Shown here: in pieces, positions 42,848-52,351 of the stretch
How positions within the stretch are numbered: the first letter of the stretch is position 1
How the letters are laid out: each line of letters starts with the position of its first letter
Source of the DNA: Fen-1362 sp964597035
GTDB lineage: Bacteria; Planctomycetota; Phycisphaerae; Sedimentisphaerales; Anaerobacaceae
Reading direction: 5' to 3'
Length of the DNA: 64,000 nt
NCBI GenBank assembly: GCA_964597035.1
Contig: CAZQWM010000005.1
Location: 34,281-98,280, forward strand
Program-made: the position numbers and the translations under genes
The notes under the pieces: model-generated
Databases searched by the model: none
The model's input: only the letters and a program-made list of their open reading frames with translations
What the model was told of the DNA's origin: nothing

Positions 42848-43792
42848 ATGGCCGAAGATGCCAGAGAATGTTGGGTAAATTGCTGCAACCTTAAGGATGA
42901 AAAGTTCCTTTCCGATGATGAGCGTATAGCCATTGACAAAATGCAGGATGCTCTTGAGCCCCTCGATGACCAGACAACGAAAATCAGGCAGCTTATTACA
43001 CGCTTCGAATCATGCTATCATGAGGCCGACAAGGAAGCTGTGCTTATCATCAACGCCATAGGCGCCGGCCGATGCCCGGCCGAATCAAACGAAAGACCCG
43101 CGCAAAGAAAGAAGGAGTTACAAAACTCCAGAGACATACTCTCTGCCTGGTGTCAGCAGAAATCTCTTAAAAGTATGAATCTCGAAGTAAACGGCATTTC
43201 AGCAGACCAGCTTGTTTCTTTACTGGGAAAGCGAACATCTCTTAAAGAATGGCAGGTCCAGCGAGTCGTTGATAAAATCACCCAGGCCCTGGACCCTGAT
43301 ATGACCTATTGTAATTTGGCATTGGGTGTCGGCGACTATGGTCAGCCCGTCGAAAATCAATTAGTCCGGCATTATAAAGACTCTTTGGATTTTCTTCAGC
43401 AAACCAAACAAACGATTATACATGACACTGTGAATGGCCAAAAAGCCGAGATTTCCCTCGCGATGGCCATAGACCTCTTGATGCCGTGTCACTGGGATTT
43501 CGTCGGCTCCCTTGTTGCTGTTCTAAAGGCAATCAACGGAGACCTTCATCCTGCTAAACCTTTGACTTGTTGTTCTCGCAATATTGGCTTGAGCCCGCTT
43601 TGCGATAGACTTATAGTCATATCTAACACACTTAATGCCTTGTGGCGGGATGCTGAAATACCGCAAAATGCGGACCGCGATATCCCTGCTTTATTAGGCC
43701 CCCAAACCACCGCAAAATGCTGGCTGGCTGCGTCTTTGGATAAAACCATAAGGTTACAGTTGGCTGGCAGCTTCCCGCTTTCTCTAATTTGA
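42848..43792 (+). CDS. Protein of unknown function
   Basis: A 314-residue soluble, mostly helical protein with no family I recognise. It is rich in Cys and charged residues, for example ECWVNCCNLKDEKFLSDDERIAIDKMQDAL near the start and LTCCSRNIGLSPLCDRLIVISNTLNALW near the end. ATG 42848 is used; an in-frame TTG at 42809 is possible. It stands alone behind tRNA-Asn with no ribosome site of note. A palindrome AGAGGCCTCT about 70 bases after the stop may help termination. Because it follows a tRNA gene it could be an insertion, but no integrase or att repeat is seen. Confidence 0.5.
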   Translation: MAEDARECWVNCCNLKDEKFLSDDERIAIDKMQDALEPLDDQTTKIRQLITRFESCYHEADKEAVLIINAIGAGRCPAESNERPAQRKKELQNSRDILSAWCQQKSLKSMNLEVNGISADQLVSLLGKRTSLKEWQVQRVVDKITQALDPDMTYCNLALGVGDYGQPVENQLVRHYKDSLDFLQQTKQTIIHDTVNGQKAEISLAMAIDLLMPCHWDFVGSLVAVLKAINGDLHPAKPLTCCSRNIGLSPLCDRLIVISNTLNALWRDAEIPQNADRDIPALLGPQTTAKCWLAASLDKTIRLQLAGSFPLSLI

Positions 43793-43949
43793 ACCGTTCG
43801 TTGAAATCTTGGCTTTCAATCATTCACAGCCAATAAGAAAAAAAACCTAAGAAGGGGCTCAGAGGCCTCTCCCCGTATCATCGGGTTGGCAGGAGGCAGC
43901 GGGGAGAAACACTGTCTCAATAGCTCCCTAATGTTATACAGAACTTTTT

Positions 43950-43978
43950 TTGCCTTTGCCGAGGTTTTCTGATATAAT
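43950..43978 (+). promoter_or_regulatory. Promoter of the thrombospondin/dockerin protein gene
   Basis: TTGCCT (43950-43955), 17-base spacer, TATAAT (43973-43978). Start of transcription near 43985, about 34 bases before the GTG. Confidence 0.6.
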
Positions 43979-44018
43979 GGATTTTTAGAAACCTCTAAGA
44001 GCAAGGCAGGGTGTTAAA

Positions 44019-44927
44019 GTGAGCAAGGCAGGGTTACTGTTCATTTTCGTGGTCTTGGGTGTGGCGGCTTTTTCCAATGCGGCGGCAGCGGTTTTTTCAG
44101 ACGATTTCGACGATGGTGATATAGGTGATTGGACAGTTACTACCACGGGAACCGGGACTTTCGATGTGTCCAGCGGCAAATATGTAAGCTCTCCCTATAG
44201 TGTTCGTATGAAGTCTTTAGCGAGTGGTGATAAAGCTATAGGTGTGTCGCCTTCTTATGATTTGGAGCTTGAAGACAATTACGACGTCTCTTTCTATTTC
44301 CTGATACCGGGAACGGATAATCATTGGTTTGAAGTGTTCAATAATCATCACATCTATCTTCTCATTGATTCTGGGGATGATTTCAAGTGCTATGATGGAA
44401 GCACAAGCTACTTGATTGATGAGTTAGCCACTGACCAATGGCATCTTATAGAGATTAAGGCACGTTCCTCTTTAAACAGTTACGATGTGTACCTGAATTC
44501 GCAATTCAAAAGAACCTGTGATATGTGGATTCATACCGGCTTTGAAACAGATTTCCGAATGGGAGACAGAAATAGTGACGGGACTTATTATGATTATGGC
44601 GAGGCGTACTGGGATGATATGGTGATTACACAGCCGGTAGACTCCGATGGCGATAGCGTTATGGACCCAAATGACAACTGTCCCTATGTTCCAAATCCGG
44701 GCCAGGCCGACAGGAATGAAGATGGCTGGGGTGATGCCTGTGAATGTGAGGCCGCCAATCTCGATGGGCTCGATGTTATTGATTTTTCGGATTTTGCAGT
44801 TTTTGCACCTGACTGGCAACAGTCCGGCACGGGCTTGGACGGTGATATTAATAGTGATGAGGTCGTCGACTGCAATGATTTGGAGATACTTGCGTACTAT
44901 TGGATAAGCGACTGTTCCGAAGACTAA
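44019..44927 (+). CDS. Secreted LamG-like protein with thrombospondin-3 and dockerin-type repeats
   Basis: A 302-residue protein with signal peptide (LLFIFVVLGVAAFSNAAAA). The first half is a concanavalin/LamG-like domain starting FSDDFDDGDIGDWTV, with YDVYLNSQFKR and AYWDDMVITQP. Next come a thrombospondin type 3 calcium repeat (DSDGDSVMDPNDNCPYVPNP) and a C-terminal dockerin-like pair (NLDGLDVIDFSDFAVFAPDW, DINSDEVVDCNDLEILAYYW). No PEP-CTERM signal. Likely a cell-surface or secreted sugar-binding protein. GTG start with GCAAGGCAGG upstream. Confidence 0.8.
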   Translation: MSKAGLLFIFVVLGVAAFSNAAAAVFSDDFDDGDIGDWTVTTTGTGTFDVSSGKYVSSPYSVRMKSLASGDKAIGVSPSYDLELEDNYDVSFYFLIPGTDNHWFEVFNNHHIYLLIDSGDDFKCYDGSTSYLIDELATDQWHLIEIKARSSLNSYDVYLNSQFKRTCDMWIHTGFETDFRMGDRNSDGTYYDYGEAYWDDMVITQPVDSDGDSVMDPNDNCPYVPNPGQADRNEDGWGDACECEAANLDGLDVIDFSDFAVFAPDWQQSGTGLDGDINSDEVVDCNDLEILAYYWISDCSED

Positions 44928-45255
44928 GCTTCCCGCCTGTAAACCTGTTAAGGTAATTCAACTTCTACGCCTTCTTCGAAGTCGCTGAACATTTACCTTG
45001 TGCATATATAGTAACAGCTATCTTAACAAGCTTAATTTCCTCCTGAAATATTAGCAGCGTTTTAATATATATTCTGCCCATTGTTAGGATAAAAAACCGG
45101 CAGGTTATTTCTTGTCGAACCATCTGTGGCTGCTGGCGTTAGTCGGTCATGGAAATTACATTGACCGTTATGCCAGAAAACACTTGCTTTTTATGCCTTT
45201 TTCTGATTAAATAACTGTACTGTTAAAGACCTTGCACAGAGGTAAATTGGAAGAA
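44928..45255. other. Intergenic region with possible promoter
   Basis: About 330 AT-rich bases without a gene. A weak promoter candidate is TTGCTT (45184-45189), 17-base spacer, TTAAAT (45207-45212), in front of the GLUG-repeat gene. Nothing else recognisable. Confidence 0.4.
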
Positions 45256-48180
45256 ATGGCAAATTCGACAGCAAATGAGGGTGAGCAGCTTCTTCCCAAT
45301 CACACATCCGGATTCTTATGGTTTCTGCTTATCATTTTTTCATTTTTCCTTTTCCCTTCCCTTGCTCTGGCTAAATACAGCGGTGGTGCCGGTAATGTGG
45401 ATAATCCGTATCGGATAGAGACCGCCGAGGACTTGAATGATATCGGCAGCCATACCGAAGACTGGGGCGCACGCTTTGTGCTCACCGCCGACATTAACCT
45501 GTCCGGATATACAGGAGAGCAATTTAATATCATTGGCAATGGTTCGCAATCCTTCACCGGGTATTTTGATGGTAATGACCACACTATCCGCAACTTCAGC
45601 TATAACAGCACCGGCTCGAATTATATTGGAGTCTTTGGGAGGACCGGCGCTGTTTTTGAGGACGCCGGACAGATAAGGAACCTCACTCTTGATAATTTCG
45701 ATGTTAACGCCGGCTCCGGTCGTTTCGTTGGAACACTCGTTGGCCACGCCAGGGGAAGTGTTATTAACTGCAGGGTGACTAACAGCATCGTGCGTGGAAC
45801 AGAAGAGGTCGGCGGCCTTGTCGGCAGCTTCGCTTATTCTGTGCTTGCCGATTGCAGCGCCGATTGCAATATCGTTGCCGACGGGTATACCGGAGGATTG
45901 ACCGGATATTGCGGAGGCCAGGCAATGATGATTCAGTGCTGGGCCGCCGGCCGGGTAACGGGCAGAGAATATGTGGGTGGTCTTGTGGGGAGAAACTCCG
46001 GCCAAATATTCAGATGTTATGCGTCGGCTGACGTTACTGGACTGGAGGGTGGTTATGACACAGGCGGATTGGTTGGTCTGGCAGACCCGGATTCCCTTGT
46101 TCAGGATAGTTTTGCACGTGGTGATGTTGAAGGGGGTATGTATGTGGGTGGTTTTTTGGGGACTAACTGGTTAGCCAGTGTTATAAACTGCTATTCTGTC
46201 GGTTCTGTTTCAGGCGTTACTTTTGTGGGAGGATTTATCGGTAATAATAATTCGCCCGGTTCCAATGTCGCCTGCTTTTGGGACAATCAAAGCAGCGGTC
46301 AGTCTTTCGGCGTCGGAGCCGGTTCCGCTGACGGAATATTCGGCAAATCAACGGAGCAGATGATGACCCAAACCACCTTTACGGATGCCGGCTGGGATTT
46401 CAATAGCCCTGTATGGACTATTGACGAGGGTATTGATTATCCGACGCTGGTTGCGCAGGAGTATATTCACGATTACGGCGGTGGCACAGGCACCACGATT
46501 GACCCGTTCCTGATTTATACTGCCGAGCAAATGCAGCAGATTGGTTTGAATGAGCATCATTGGGACTTGCATTTCAAGCTTATGAACGATATTGATTTGG
46601 GCCTGTATGACGGCCGGGAGGGAAGGGCTCGTTTCAATAAAATCGGTTATTACAACTCCTCTTCCGATTACCGTGCTTTTTCGGGCACATTTGACGGCAA
46701 CGACCATACCATTTCCGGCTTCGATTACAACGCTCCCGTGGAGGATTTCGTCGGCCTGTTTGGTTATGTGGATGGGCCGAACGCTGTAATAAAAAATCTC
46801 GGTTTGATAAGCCCCAGCGTATTCGTGTCGCAGGGTTTTCAACAAACCGGCTCACTGGTTGGCCTGTTCAAATACGGTAGTTTGGAAAATTGTTACGCCC
46901 TCGATGTCAATATAACCGGCGATTATATGGTCGGAGGTCTCATCGGCCGGCTCAGAGAAGCTGAGATGTTTAACTGTTGGACAAGCGGTGTGGTCACTGG
47001 CGTCGAAGAGGTCGGGGGGCTCGTCGGTGAAAACGATAAGGGCGAAATCCATTATTGCCGGGCGAGCGTTTCTGTTACTGCAAGCTCTTATAGCAGCGGC
47101 GGGCTGATAGGGGAAAGTTCTTGTGGACTGGTGAACCGTTGCAGTGCAGACGGGGATGTTAACGGTTCAGACATTGTCGGCGGGCTGATTGGTACTAGTC
47201 CTCTTGTGTATAGCGAGGGTGTGACCTGCACAGGAGACATAATTGACTGCTGGGCCGCTGGGAACGTCACCGGTGCAATGACTGTCGGCGGGCTTGCCGG
47301 AAGCAGTTTTGGTTCAACCATTGGTTGTTACGCCCTCGGAGACGTAAACGGGACTTATTACGTCGGCGGCCTTGTCGGTAATGCCGGCATTGTCTCCGAA
47401 TGTTACGCCACTGGAGATGTTACAGGAGGCGATATTGTCGGCGGTCTTACAGGCACAAACGGCATTGTTATGTCCGATTCTTTCGCAAGGGGTAACGTTT
47501 CGGGTGGTTATACGGTAGGCGGATTGACCGGAGCTAATTATACGACTCTTCAGCACTGTTATTCCGTCGGTTCTGTCTCTGGCCTCGGCTCCGTCGGCGC
47601 TCTCATCGGACATAACGATGAGGATGGTGATGTCGTAAATTCCTTTTGGGATAAGCAGTCCAGTGGTATATCTGTTATGTGCGGCAGCTCTTACGGCGCC
47701 GGCTGTGATAATTCCTTTGGCAGGACCACTGCCGAAATGAAAACAAAAGCTACCTTCAACTCCGCTGGCTGGGACTTTGTCGGCGAGACCCTTAATGGCC
47801 CCAATGATGTCTGGGGTATCTGTGAAGCAACTAATTATCCCAAGCTCGTTTCGTATATTCCTTTGCCGGGCGATTTCACCTGTCCCGACAGGGTGGATAT
47901 GAAGGATTTTGCTAAATTGGCGCAGCAGTGGGGCTTTGGACCTCTGACGCAGGATTATTATCCAGACCCGGGCGACGGTATCGTGAATTTATTCGATTTC
48001 GCGGTTTTTGCCCAGAGCTGGGCTCTCTCTTATGATGCACGGGACCTTGCGGATTTTACCACCGAGTGGCTTATGGCTTGCCCTACGTATGCTGATATTG
48101 CCCCGCTGCCTGTTAGCGATAACGTCGTGGACTTCCTTGATTTGGCTGCTTTGGCGGATGACTGGCTGAAAGAATATTAA
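45256..48180 (+). CDS. Large secreted GLUG-repeat protein with dockerin-type C-terminus
   Basis: A 974-residue protein with an N-terminal signal/anchor (FLWFLLIIFSFFLFPSLALA). Two large blocks of GLUG-type repeats follow, each beginning with a lead-in (GGAGNVDNPYRIETAEDLNDIG; GGGTGTTIDPFLIYTAEQMQQIG) and running as rungs such as YVGGLVGRNSGQIFRCYASADVTG. The block pattern suggests an internal duplication. The C-terminus carries dockerin-like segments (DRVDMKDFAKLAQQW, DGIVNLFDFAVFAQSW, DNVVDFLDLAALADDW). Such proteins are extracellular adhesins or structural proteins. ATG 45256 is preferred over in-frame TTG 45232. Confidence 0.82.
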   Translation: MANSTANEGEQLLPNHTSGFLWFLLIIFSFFLFPSLALAKYSGGAGNVDNPYRIETAEDLNDIGSHTEDWGARFVLTADINLSGYTGEQFNIIGNGSQSFTGYFDGNDHTIRNFSYNSTGSNYIGVFGRTGAVFEDAGQIRNLTLDNFDVNAGSGRFVGTLVGHARGSVINCRVTNSIVRGTEEVGGLVGSFAYSVLADCSADCNIVADGYTGGLTGYCGGQAMMIQCWAAGRVTGREYVGGLVGRNSGQIFRCYASADVTGLEGGYDTGGLVGLADPDSLVQDSFARGDVEGGMYVGGFLGTNWLASVINCYSVGSVSGVTFVGGFIGNNNSPGSNVACFWDNQSSGQSFGVGAGSADGIFGKSTEQMMTQTTFTDAGWDFNSPVWTIDEGIDYPTLVAQEYIHDYGGGTGTTIDPFLIYTAEQMQQIGLNEHHWDLHFKLMNDIDLGLYDGREGRARFNKIGYYNSSSDYRAFSGTFDGNDHTISGFDYNAPVEDFVGLFGYVDGPNAVIKNLGLISPSVFVSQGFQQTGSLVGLFKYGSLENCYALDVNITGDYMVGGLIGRLREAEMFNCWTSGVVTGVEEVGGLVGENDKGEIHYCRASVSVTASSYSSGGLIGESSCGLVNRCSADGDVNGSDIVGGLIGTSPLVYSEGVTCTGDIIDCWAAGNVTGAMTVGGLAGSSFGSTIGCYALGDVNGTYYVGGLVGNAGIVSECYATGDVTGGDIVGGLTGTNGIVMSDSFARGNVSGGYTVGGLTGANYTTLQHCYSVGSVSGLGSVGALIGHNDEDGDVVNSFWDKQSSGISVMCGSSYGAGCDNSFGRTTAEMKTKATFNSAGWDFVGETLNGPNDVWGICEATNYPKLVSYIPLPGDFTCPDRVDMKDFAKLAQQWGFGPLTQDYYPDPGDGIVNLFDFAVFAQSWALSYDARDLADFTTEWLMACPTYADIAPLPVSDNVVDFLDLAALADDWLKEY

Positions 48181-48215
48181 CACACCCTGCGTTTCTCACT
48201 TCCTTAAGACGATTG

Positions 48216-48244
48216 TTGCAAATCAATCCCTGCGGACATATAAA
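48216..48244 (+). promoter_or_regulatory. Promoter of ligA, close to the start codon
   Basis: TTGCAA (48216-48221), 17-base spacer, TATAAA (48239-48244). Transcription would start near 48251, only 2-4 bases before the ATG at 48254, and no Shine-Dalgarno is present. Confidence 0.5.
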
Positions 48245-48253
48245 TTATTTGTT

Positions 48254-50254
48254 ATGACTACTGATGCGAAAAAGAGAATCGAGCAACTCCGTGCCGATAT
48301 ACGCCGGCACGATTATCTCTATTACGTCCTCAACCAGCCCCGGATAACCGACCAGCAATATGACAAGCTCTTCGCCGAGATAAAAACGCTCGAAGAACAA
48401 TATCCTGAGCTTATCACGCCCGATTCACCCACCCAGCGGGTGTCCGGTCAGCCGCTCGAAGGTTTCAAAACCGTTCGACACACTATACCTATGCTCAGTA
48501 TTGATAACACCTACAATGCCGAAGAGCTGCGGGCGTTCGATGAAAGGGTGGCCAAAGGCCTTGAAAGCAGAGATTACGATTACGTCGTCGAGCTGAAAAT
48601 CGACGGCGTCGCGACAAGCTTGCGTTATGAGAACGGCTCACTCGCCATCGGCGCCACTCGCGGCGACGGCAGGGCGGGCGACGACATTACCGCCAACGTC
48701 CGCACAATCAAGGCCGTTCCGCTTTCGCTGCTCGGCGACGATGTAAAAGTCCCCGAAGTGCTCGAAGTCCGAGGCGAGGTTTATATGCCCACAAAATCGT
48801 TCGTCGAGTTGAACAGGCAAAGGGAAAAAGCAGGCGACCCGCCTTTTGCCAATCCCCGTAACGCCACTGCCGGCTCGCTTAAACTTCTCGATTCAAAAAT
48901 AACCGCTCAGAGAAACCTGTCCTTTTTCGCCTACGCTACTGGCGAAATTTCCCACCCGCTGGCTAAAAACCACTACGAAACCCTTCAGGCATTTAAAAAA
49001 CTCGGCCTGCCCGTTAACCCGCACATCACGAAGGCCAGAAACATTAATGAGGTCATCAAAATATGTAACAAATGGGACACCGAACGAACGAAGCTCGGCT
49101 ACCAGATTGACGGTATGGTCATAAAGGTCAATCGCTTCGACCAGCGCGACATCCTCGGCTTCACTGGCCGGGCGCCCAGATGGTGCATCAGCTACAAGTT
49201 TGCCGCCGAGCAGGCCGAAACCGTCATTAAATCCGTCGTTGTCCAGGTCGGCAAGGGCGGCACGCTGACCCCCGTCGCCAATCTGGCGCCCGTGTTTCTG
49301 GCGGGCACTACCGTCAAACGCGCAACCCTGCACAATTTCGACCAGGTCGGCCGACTCGACGTCCGCGTTGGCGATACCGTAATTATCGAAAAAGCCGGCG
49401 AAATAATCCCCCAGGTCGTCGAGGTGAAGAAAGACCGTCGAAAGGCAGGCGCAGCAAAGGTCAAGCCACCCCAAAAATGCCCAAACTGCGGCGGCGAAGT
49501 CCGCAAAGATGAAGATGGCGTTTACCTCCGCTGCATAAATCCACATTGCCTCGGAATGTTAAAAGAGCGGCTGCGCTACTTCGCCGGCAGGGGACAAATG
49601 GATATCGAGCATCTCGGCGTGGCACTCATCGACCAGTTAGTTGACGCCGGCTTAGTCAAAAACTTCACCGACGTCTATAAGCTCACCAAAGATGACCTCG
49701 TCGAGCTTGAGCGAATGGCCGACAAAAGCGCCCAGAATGTTATCGATTCGATTAACGCAAGTAAAACCAGGCCGTTATGGCGGCTGGTCGCGGCTCTCGG
49801 CATTCGCCACATCGGTGCACAGACCGCCCAAATCCTCGCCGAACACTTCGGCTCCCTTGATGCAATCATGGAAGCACCAGTTGACGAGCTTCAGGCCATA
49901 GAGCAAATCGGCCCGAAGGTCGCTGAAAGTGTCTATGACTTTTTCCATGACCATAAAAACTCCGCCGTTATAAATGACCTTTTGGCCGTTGGTGTTAACC
50001 CGGAATTGCCAAAAAAGACGAAGCCGAAGGGCAAACTTGCCGGCAAAACAATTGTCGTCACCGGCACTCTCGGAAACTTCAGCAGGCAACAAATCAAGGA
50101 GGCAATCCGAAACGCAGGGGCAAAGGCATCTTCCAGCGTCAGCAAAAATACCGATTTCGTCCTCGCAGGCGACAGCCCCGGTAGCAAGCTCGATAAAGCC
50201 CGCAACCTCGGCGTCAAAGTCATCACCGAAGAAGAATTTATGGAAATGCTGTGA
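48254..50254 (+). CDS. ligA: NAD-dependent DNA ligase
   Basis: A 666-residue full-length LigA. It has the adenylation domain with catalytic Lys in VVELKIDGVATSLRYENG (about residue 116), OB fold, and a four-Cys zinc finger (CPNCGGEVRKDEDGVYLRC then NPHC). The helix-hairpin-helix repeats and a C-terminal BRCT domain (LAGKTIVVTGTLGNFSRQQI to the end) are also present. Seals nicks in replication and repair using NAD+. It overlaps ribD by 4 bases (GTGA). No ribosome site before the ATG; the promoter lies so close that the mRNA may be leaderless. Confidence 0.97.
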   Translation: MTTDAKKRIEQLRADIRRHDYLYYVLNQPRITDQQYDKLFAEIKTLEEQYPELITPDSPTQRVSGQPLEGFKTVRHTIPMLSIDNTYNAEELRAFDERVAKGLESRDYDYVVELKIDGVATSLRYENGSLAIGATRGDGRAGDDITANVRTIKAVPLSLLGDDVKVPEVLEVRGEVYMPTKSFVELNRQREKAGDPPFANPRNATAGSLKLLDSKITAQRNLSFFAYATGEISHPLAKNHYETLQAFKKLGLPVNPHITKARNINEVIKICNKWDTERTKLGYQIDGMVIKVNRFDQRDILGFTGRAPRWCISYKFAAEQAETVIKSVVVQVGKGGTLTPVANLAPVFLAGTTVKRATLHNFDQVGRLDVRVGDTVIIEKAGEIIPQVVEVKKDRRKAGAAKVKPPQKCPNCGGEVRKDEDGVYLRCINPHCLGMLKERLRYFAGRGQMDIEHLGVALIDQLVDAGLVKNFTDVYKLTKDDLVELERMADKSAQNVIDSINASKTRPLWRLVAALGIRHIGAQTAQILAEHFGSLDAIMEAPVDELQAIEQIGPKVAESVYDFFHDHKNSAVINDLLAVGVNPELPKKTKPKGKLAGKTIVVTGTLGNFSRQQIKEAIRNAGAKASSSVSKNTDFVLAGDSPGSKLDKARNLGVKVITEEEFMEML

Positions 50255-51396
50255 CCCTCGACGAAAAATATATGCAGATGGCGCTTCGGCTTGCCCGCCG
50301 CGGTCTCGGCTGCGTCGAACCCAACCCCGCGGTGGGGGCGGTCATTGTCAAAAATGGGAGAATCATTGGCACGGGCTGGCACAAAAAATTCGGCGCCCAA
50401 CACGCCGAAATCAACGCCCTCGAACACTGCATAAAACATCGCCACTCCCCAAAAGGCGCGACAATGTATGTCACGCTCGAACCCTGTTGTCACTTCGGCA
50501 AAACCGGCCCCTGCACTAATGCCATCATTGCTGCAAAGCTGAAAAGAGTCGTAGTTGCGACAATTGACCCGTCTCAGCACGCAAATGGCCGGGGTATTCG
50601 GTTGCTTCGAAGGGCCGGAATAAAAGTCGATATCGGAAATTGCGAAAATGAGGCGAGAGTCCTTAATGCACCGTTTCTCAAATTCGCCGCCACGGGCCAG
50701 CCGTGGGTAACACTCAAATGGGCACAATCTGTCGATGCCAAGCTCGCCTGGAAAGCAAAAGCACGAAAGCACAGATGGATAAGTTGTGAGCAAAGCAGAA
50801 ATGACGCCCACAACCTGAGAAGGCAAGCCGGCGCGATTTTAGTCGGCATTAATACCGTCTTAAAAGACGACCCGCTGCTGACGCCTCGGCCGAACCGCGG
50901 CAAAAAGCCGATACGTGTCGTTCTCGATAACCGCTTGCGAATCCCCCTTGATTGCCGGCTGTTGGCTACTGCAGAAAGCGGCCCCGTTCTCATTTTATCC
51001 AATAGCAGGGCGGTTAAGAAAAATGCCGCAAAAGCCAGGAGAATCAGTCAGACCGGTGCGAAGCTGTTCACTTTTCCCGATAAAACAAAATCGAATCTGA
51101 AGTTTTTACTCCGGCTGTTGGCTAAGCTCGGCACTCAGCATCTCCTTGTCGAAGGCGGCCCCACCGTCATCGGCTCATTCTTGAATGAAAATCTCGCCGA
51201 CGAAGTTGTAGTCTATATTGCGCCGAAAGTATTGGGTGCAGGCGGTGATGCAAGTATGGCAGGCCGGCTGAGCACCGTGCCGTTATACCCTGTTGCTCTT
51301 AAGCTCATAGGCAGTGACATTCGCATAAATGCCTTGACTGAGCTCGGAACAAAAACAGCCGGAATCGCACTCGTCTCGGCGAAGGTAAAGCCGTAG
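50251..51396 (+). CDS. ribD: Bifunctional riboflavin biosynthesis deaminase/reductase
   Basis: A 381-residue protein. The N-terminal deaminase has VEPNPAVGAVIV, HAEINAL and the zinc site LEPCCHFGKTGPCT. The C-terminal reductase has VTLKWAQSVDAKLAW, LVGINTVLKDDPLLTPR and LLVEGGPTVIGSFL. It catalyses the second and third steps of riboflavin synthesis. The GTG start overlaps the ligA stop by 4 bases, and cofE follows after 16 bases, so the three form an operon. Intact and of normal length. Confidence 0.95.
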   Translation: MTLDEKYMQMALRLARRGLGCVEPNPAVGAVIVKNGRIIGTGWHKKFGAQHAEINALEHCIKHRHSPKGATMYVTLEPCCHFGKTGPCTNAIIAAKLKRVVVATIDPSQHANGRGIRLLRRAGIKVDIGNCENEARVLNAPFLKFAATGQPWVTLKWAQSVDAKLAWKAKARKHRWISCEQSRNDAHNLRRQAGAILVGINTVLKDDPLLTPRPNRGKKPIRVVLDNRLRIPLDCRLLATAESGPVLILSNSRAVKKNAAKARRISQTGAKLFTFPDKTKSNLKFLLRLLAKLGTQHLLVEGGPTVIGSFLNENLADEVVVYIAPKVLGAGGDASMAGRLSTVPLYPVALKLIGSDIRINALTELGTKTAGIALVSAKVKP

Positions 51397-51412
51397 CCGG
51401 AAAGGAACAACT

Positions 51413-52330
51413 ATGAAAAAAATTGAAGTCTTTGGCCTGCAGACCATACCGAAAATCGAACAGGGTGACAACCTCGCTGAGATTATCCATCGATCCGCCG
51501 CGGAAGAAATAGCCGGCCTAAAGCAAAAGGATATCGTCGTGCTTACCAGCAAAATTGTCTCCAAGGCCCAGGGCCGTATGCGAAGAATGGACGAGGTCGT
51601 CCCCGGCCAAAAGGCCCTCTACATATCGAGAAAAACAGGCAAGGATGCTAAGTGGCTGCAAATGATTTTCGATGAGGATAATGAGATCCTGGCGATTATG
51701 CCGCTGAAGGGAATCATCGAAAAATACATCTTCGGCGCCTCCGAGGATTCCGCCGTTACCGCCGGGCTTGTCGAGCACGAGCAGGCCCTCTGCATCACCG
51801 CAGGCAAAGACGGCCGGCTGCATACCTGCGACGCAGGTATCGACGGCTCGAATCACGAAAAAGGTATCGTCAGCTTGTTGCCAACCGACCCCGACCAGGC
51901 CGCCCGCGACATAAGAAAAGACCTCGAAAAGCTCGCCGGCTGCAAACTTTCTGTCATCCTCGCCGACACCGAGATGATACCGTTTGGCACAATGGATTTT
52001 GCCGTGGGTTCGTCGGGCATCGACCCCGTCTCGAAGCAGTTCGGCCACAAAGACATCTTCGGCAAACCCAAATTCGGCGGCATTGACCTCACCGCTCACG
52101 AGTTGTGTTCCGCCTCCGCTCTCGTCTTCGGCCAGACCGGTGCAGGCATCCCGGTAGCCGTAATTCGTGGCTATGAATACCAAATCAACGAAACTGCAAA
52201 CGTCGCAAATACCTTGCTGCCCGGCGGCACTGGAGTCGAAAATGCCATCAGACAAACCCTTATCGCAACCTCTTACACCAAACCACCCCTCAAACGCCTT
52301 TTATTAAAAATCGCCTCCTGGTTCATTTAA
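51413..52330 (+). CDS. cofE: Coenzyme F420-0:L-glutamate ligase
   Basis: A 305-residue protein related to CofE/FbiB. Visible motifs are GDNLAEIIHRS, IVVLTSKIVSKAQGR, CITAGKDGRLHTCDAGIDGSN, SVILADTEMIPFGTMDFAVGSSGIDPV and TAHELCSASALVFGQTGAGIPVAVIRG. CofE adds glutamate to F420-0, the last step of F420 synthesis. GAAAGGAACAACT precedes the ATG. It lies behind ribD, which supplies the shared flavin precursor. The rest of the pathway (cofC, cofD, cofG/H) is not in the window. Confidence 0.9.
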   Translation: MKKIEVFGLQTIPKIEQGDNLAEIIHRSAAEEIAGLKQKDIVVLTSKIVSKAQGRMRRMDEVVPGQKALYISRKTGKDAKWLQMIFDEDNEILAIMPLKGIIEKYIFGASEDSAVTAGLVEHEQALCITAGKDGRLHTCDAGIDGSNHEKGIVSLLPTDPDQAARDIRKDLEKLAGCKLSVILADTEMIPFGTMDFAVGSSGIDPVSKQFGHKDIFGKPKFGGIDLTAHELCSASALVFGQTGAGIPVAVIRGYEYQINETANVANTLLPGGTGVENAIRQTLIATSYTKPPLKRLLLKIASWFI

Positions 52331-52351
52331 TAATCAATCATCAATGACCTA

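Noticed and set aside
48893..49546. Long minus-strand open frames inside ligA, nrdJ and other genes
   Set aside because: They lie opposite clearly conserved genes, have no ribosome sites and show no recognisable domains; they are shadows of codon bias.
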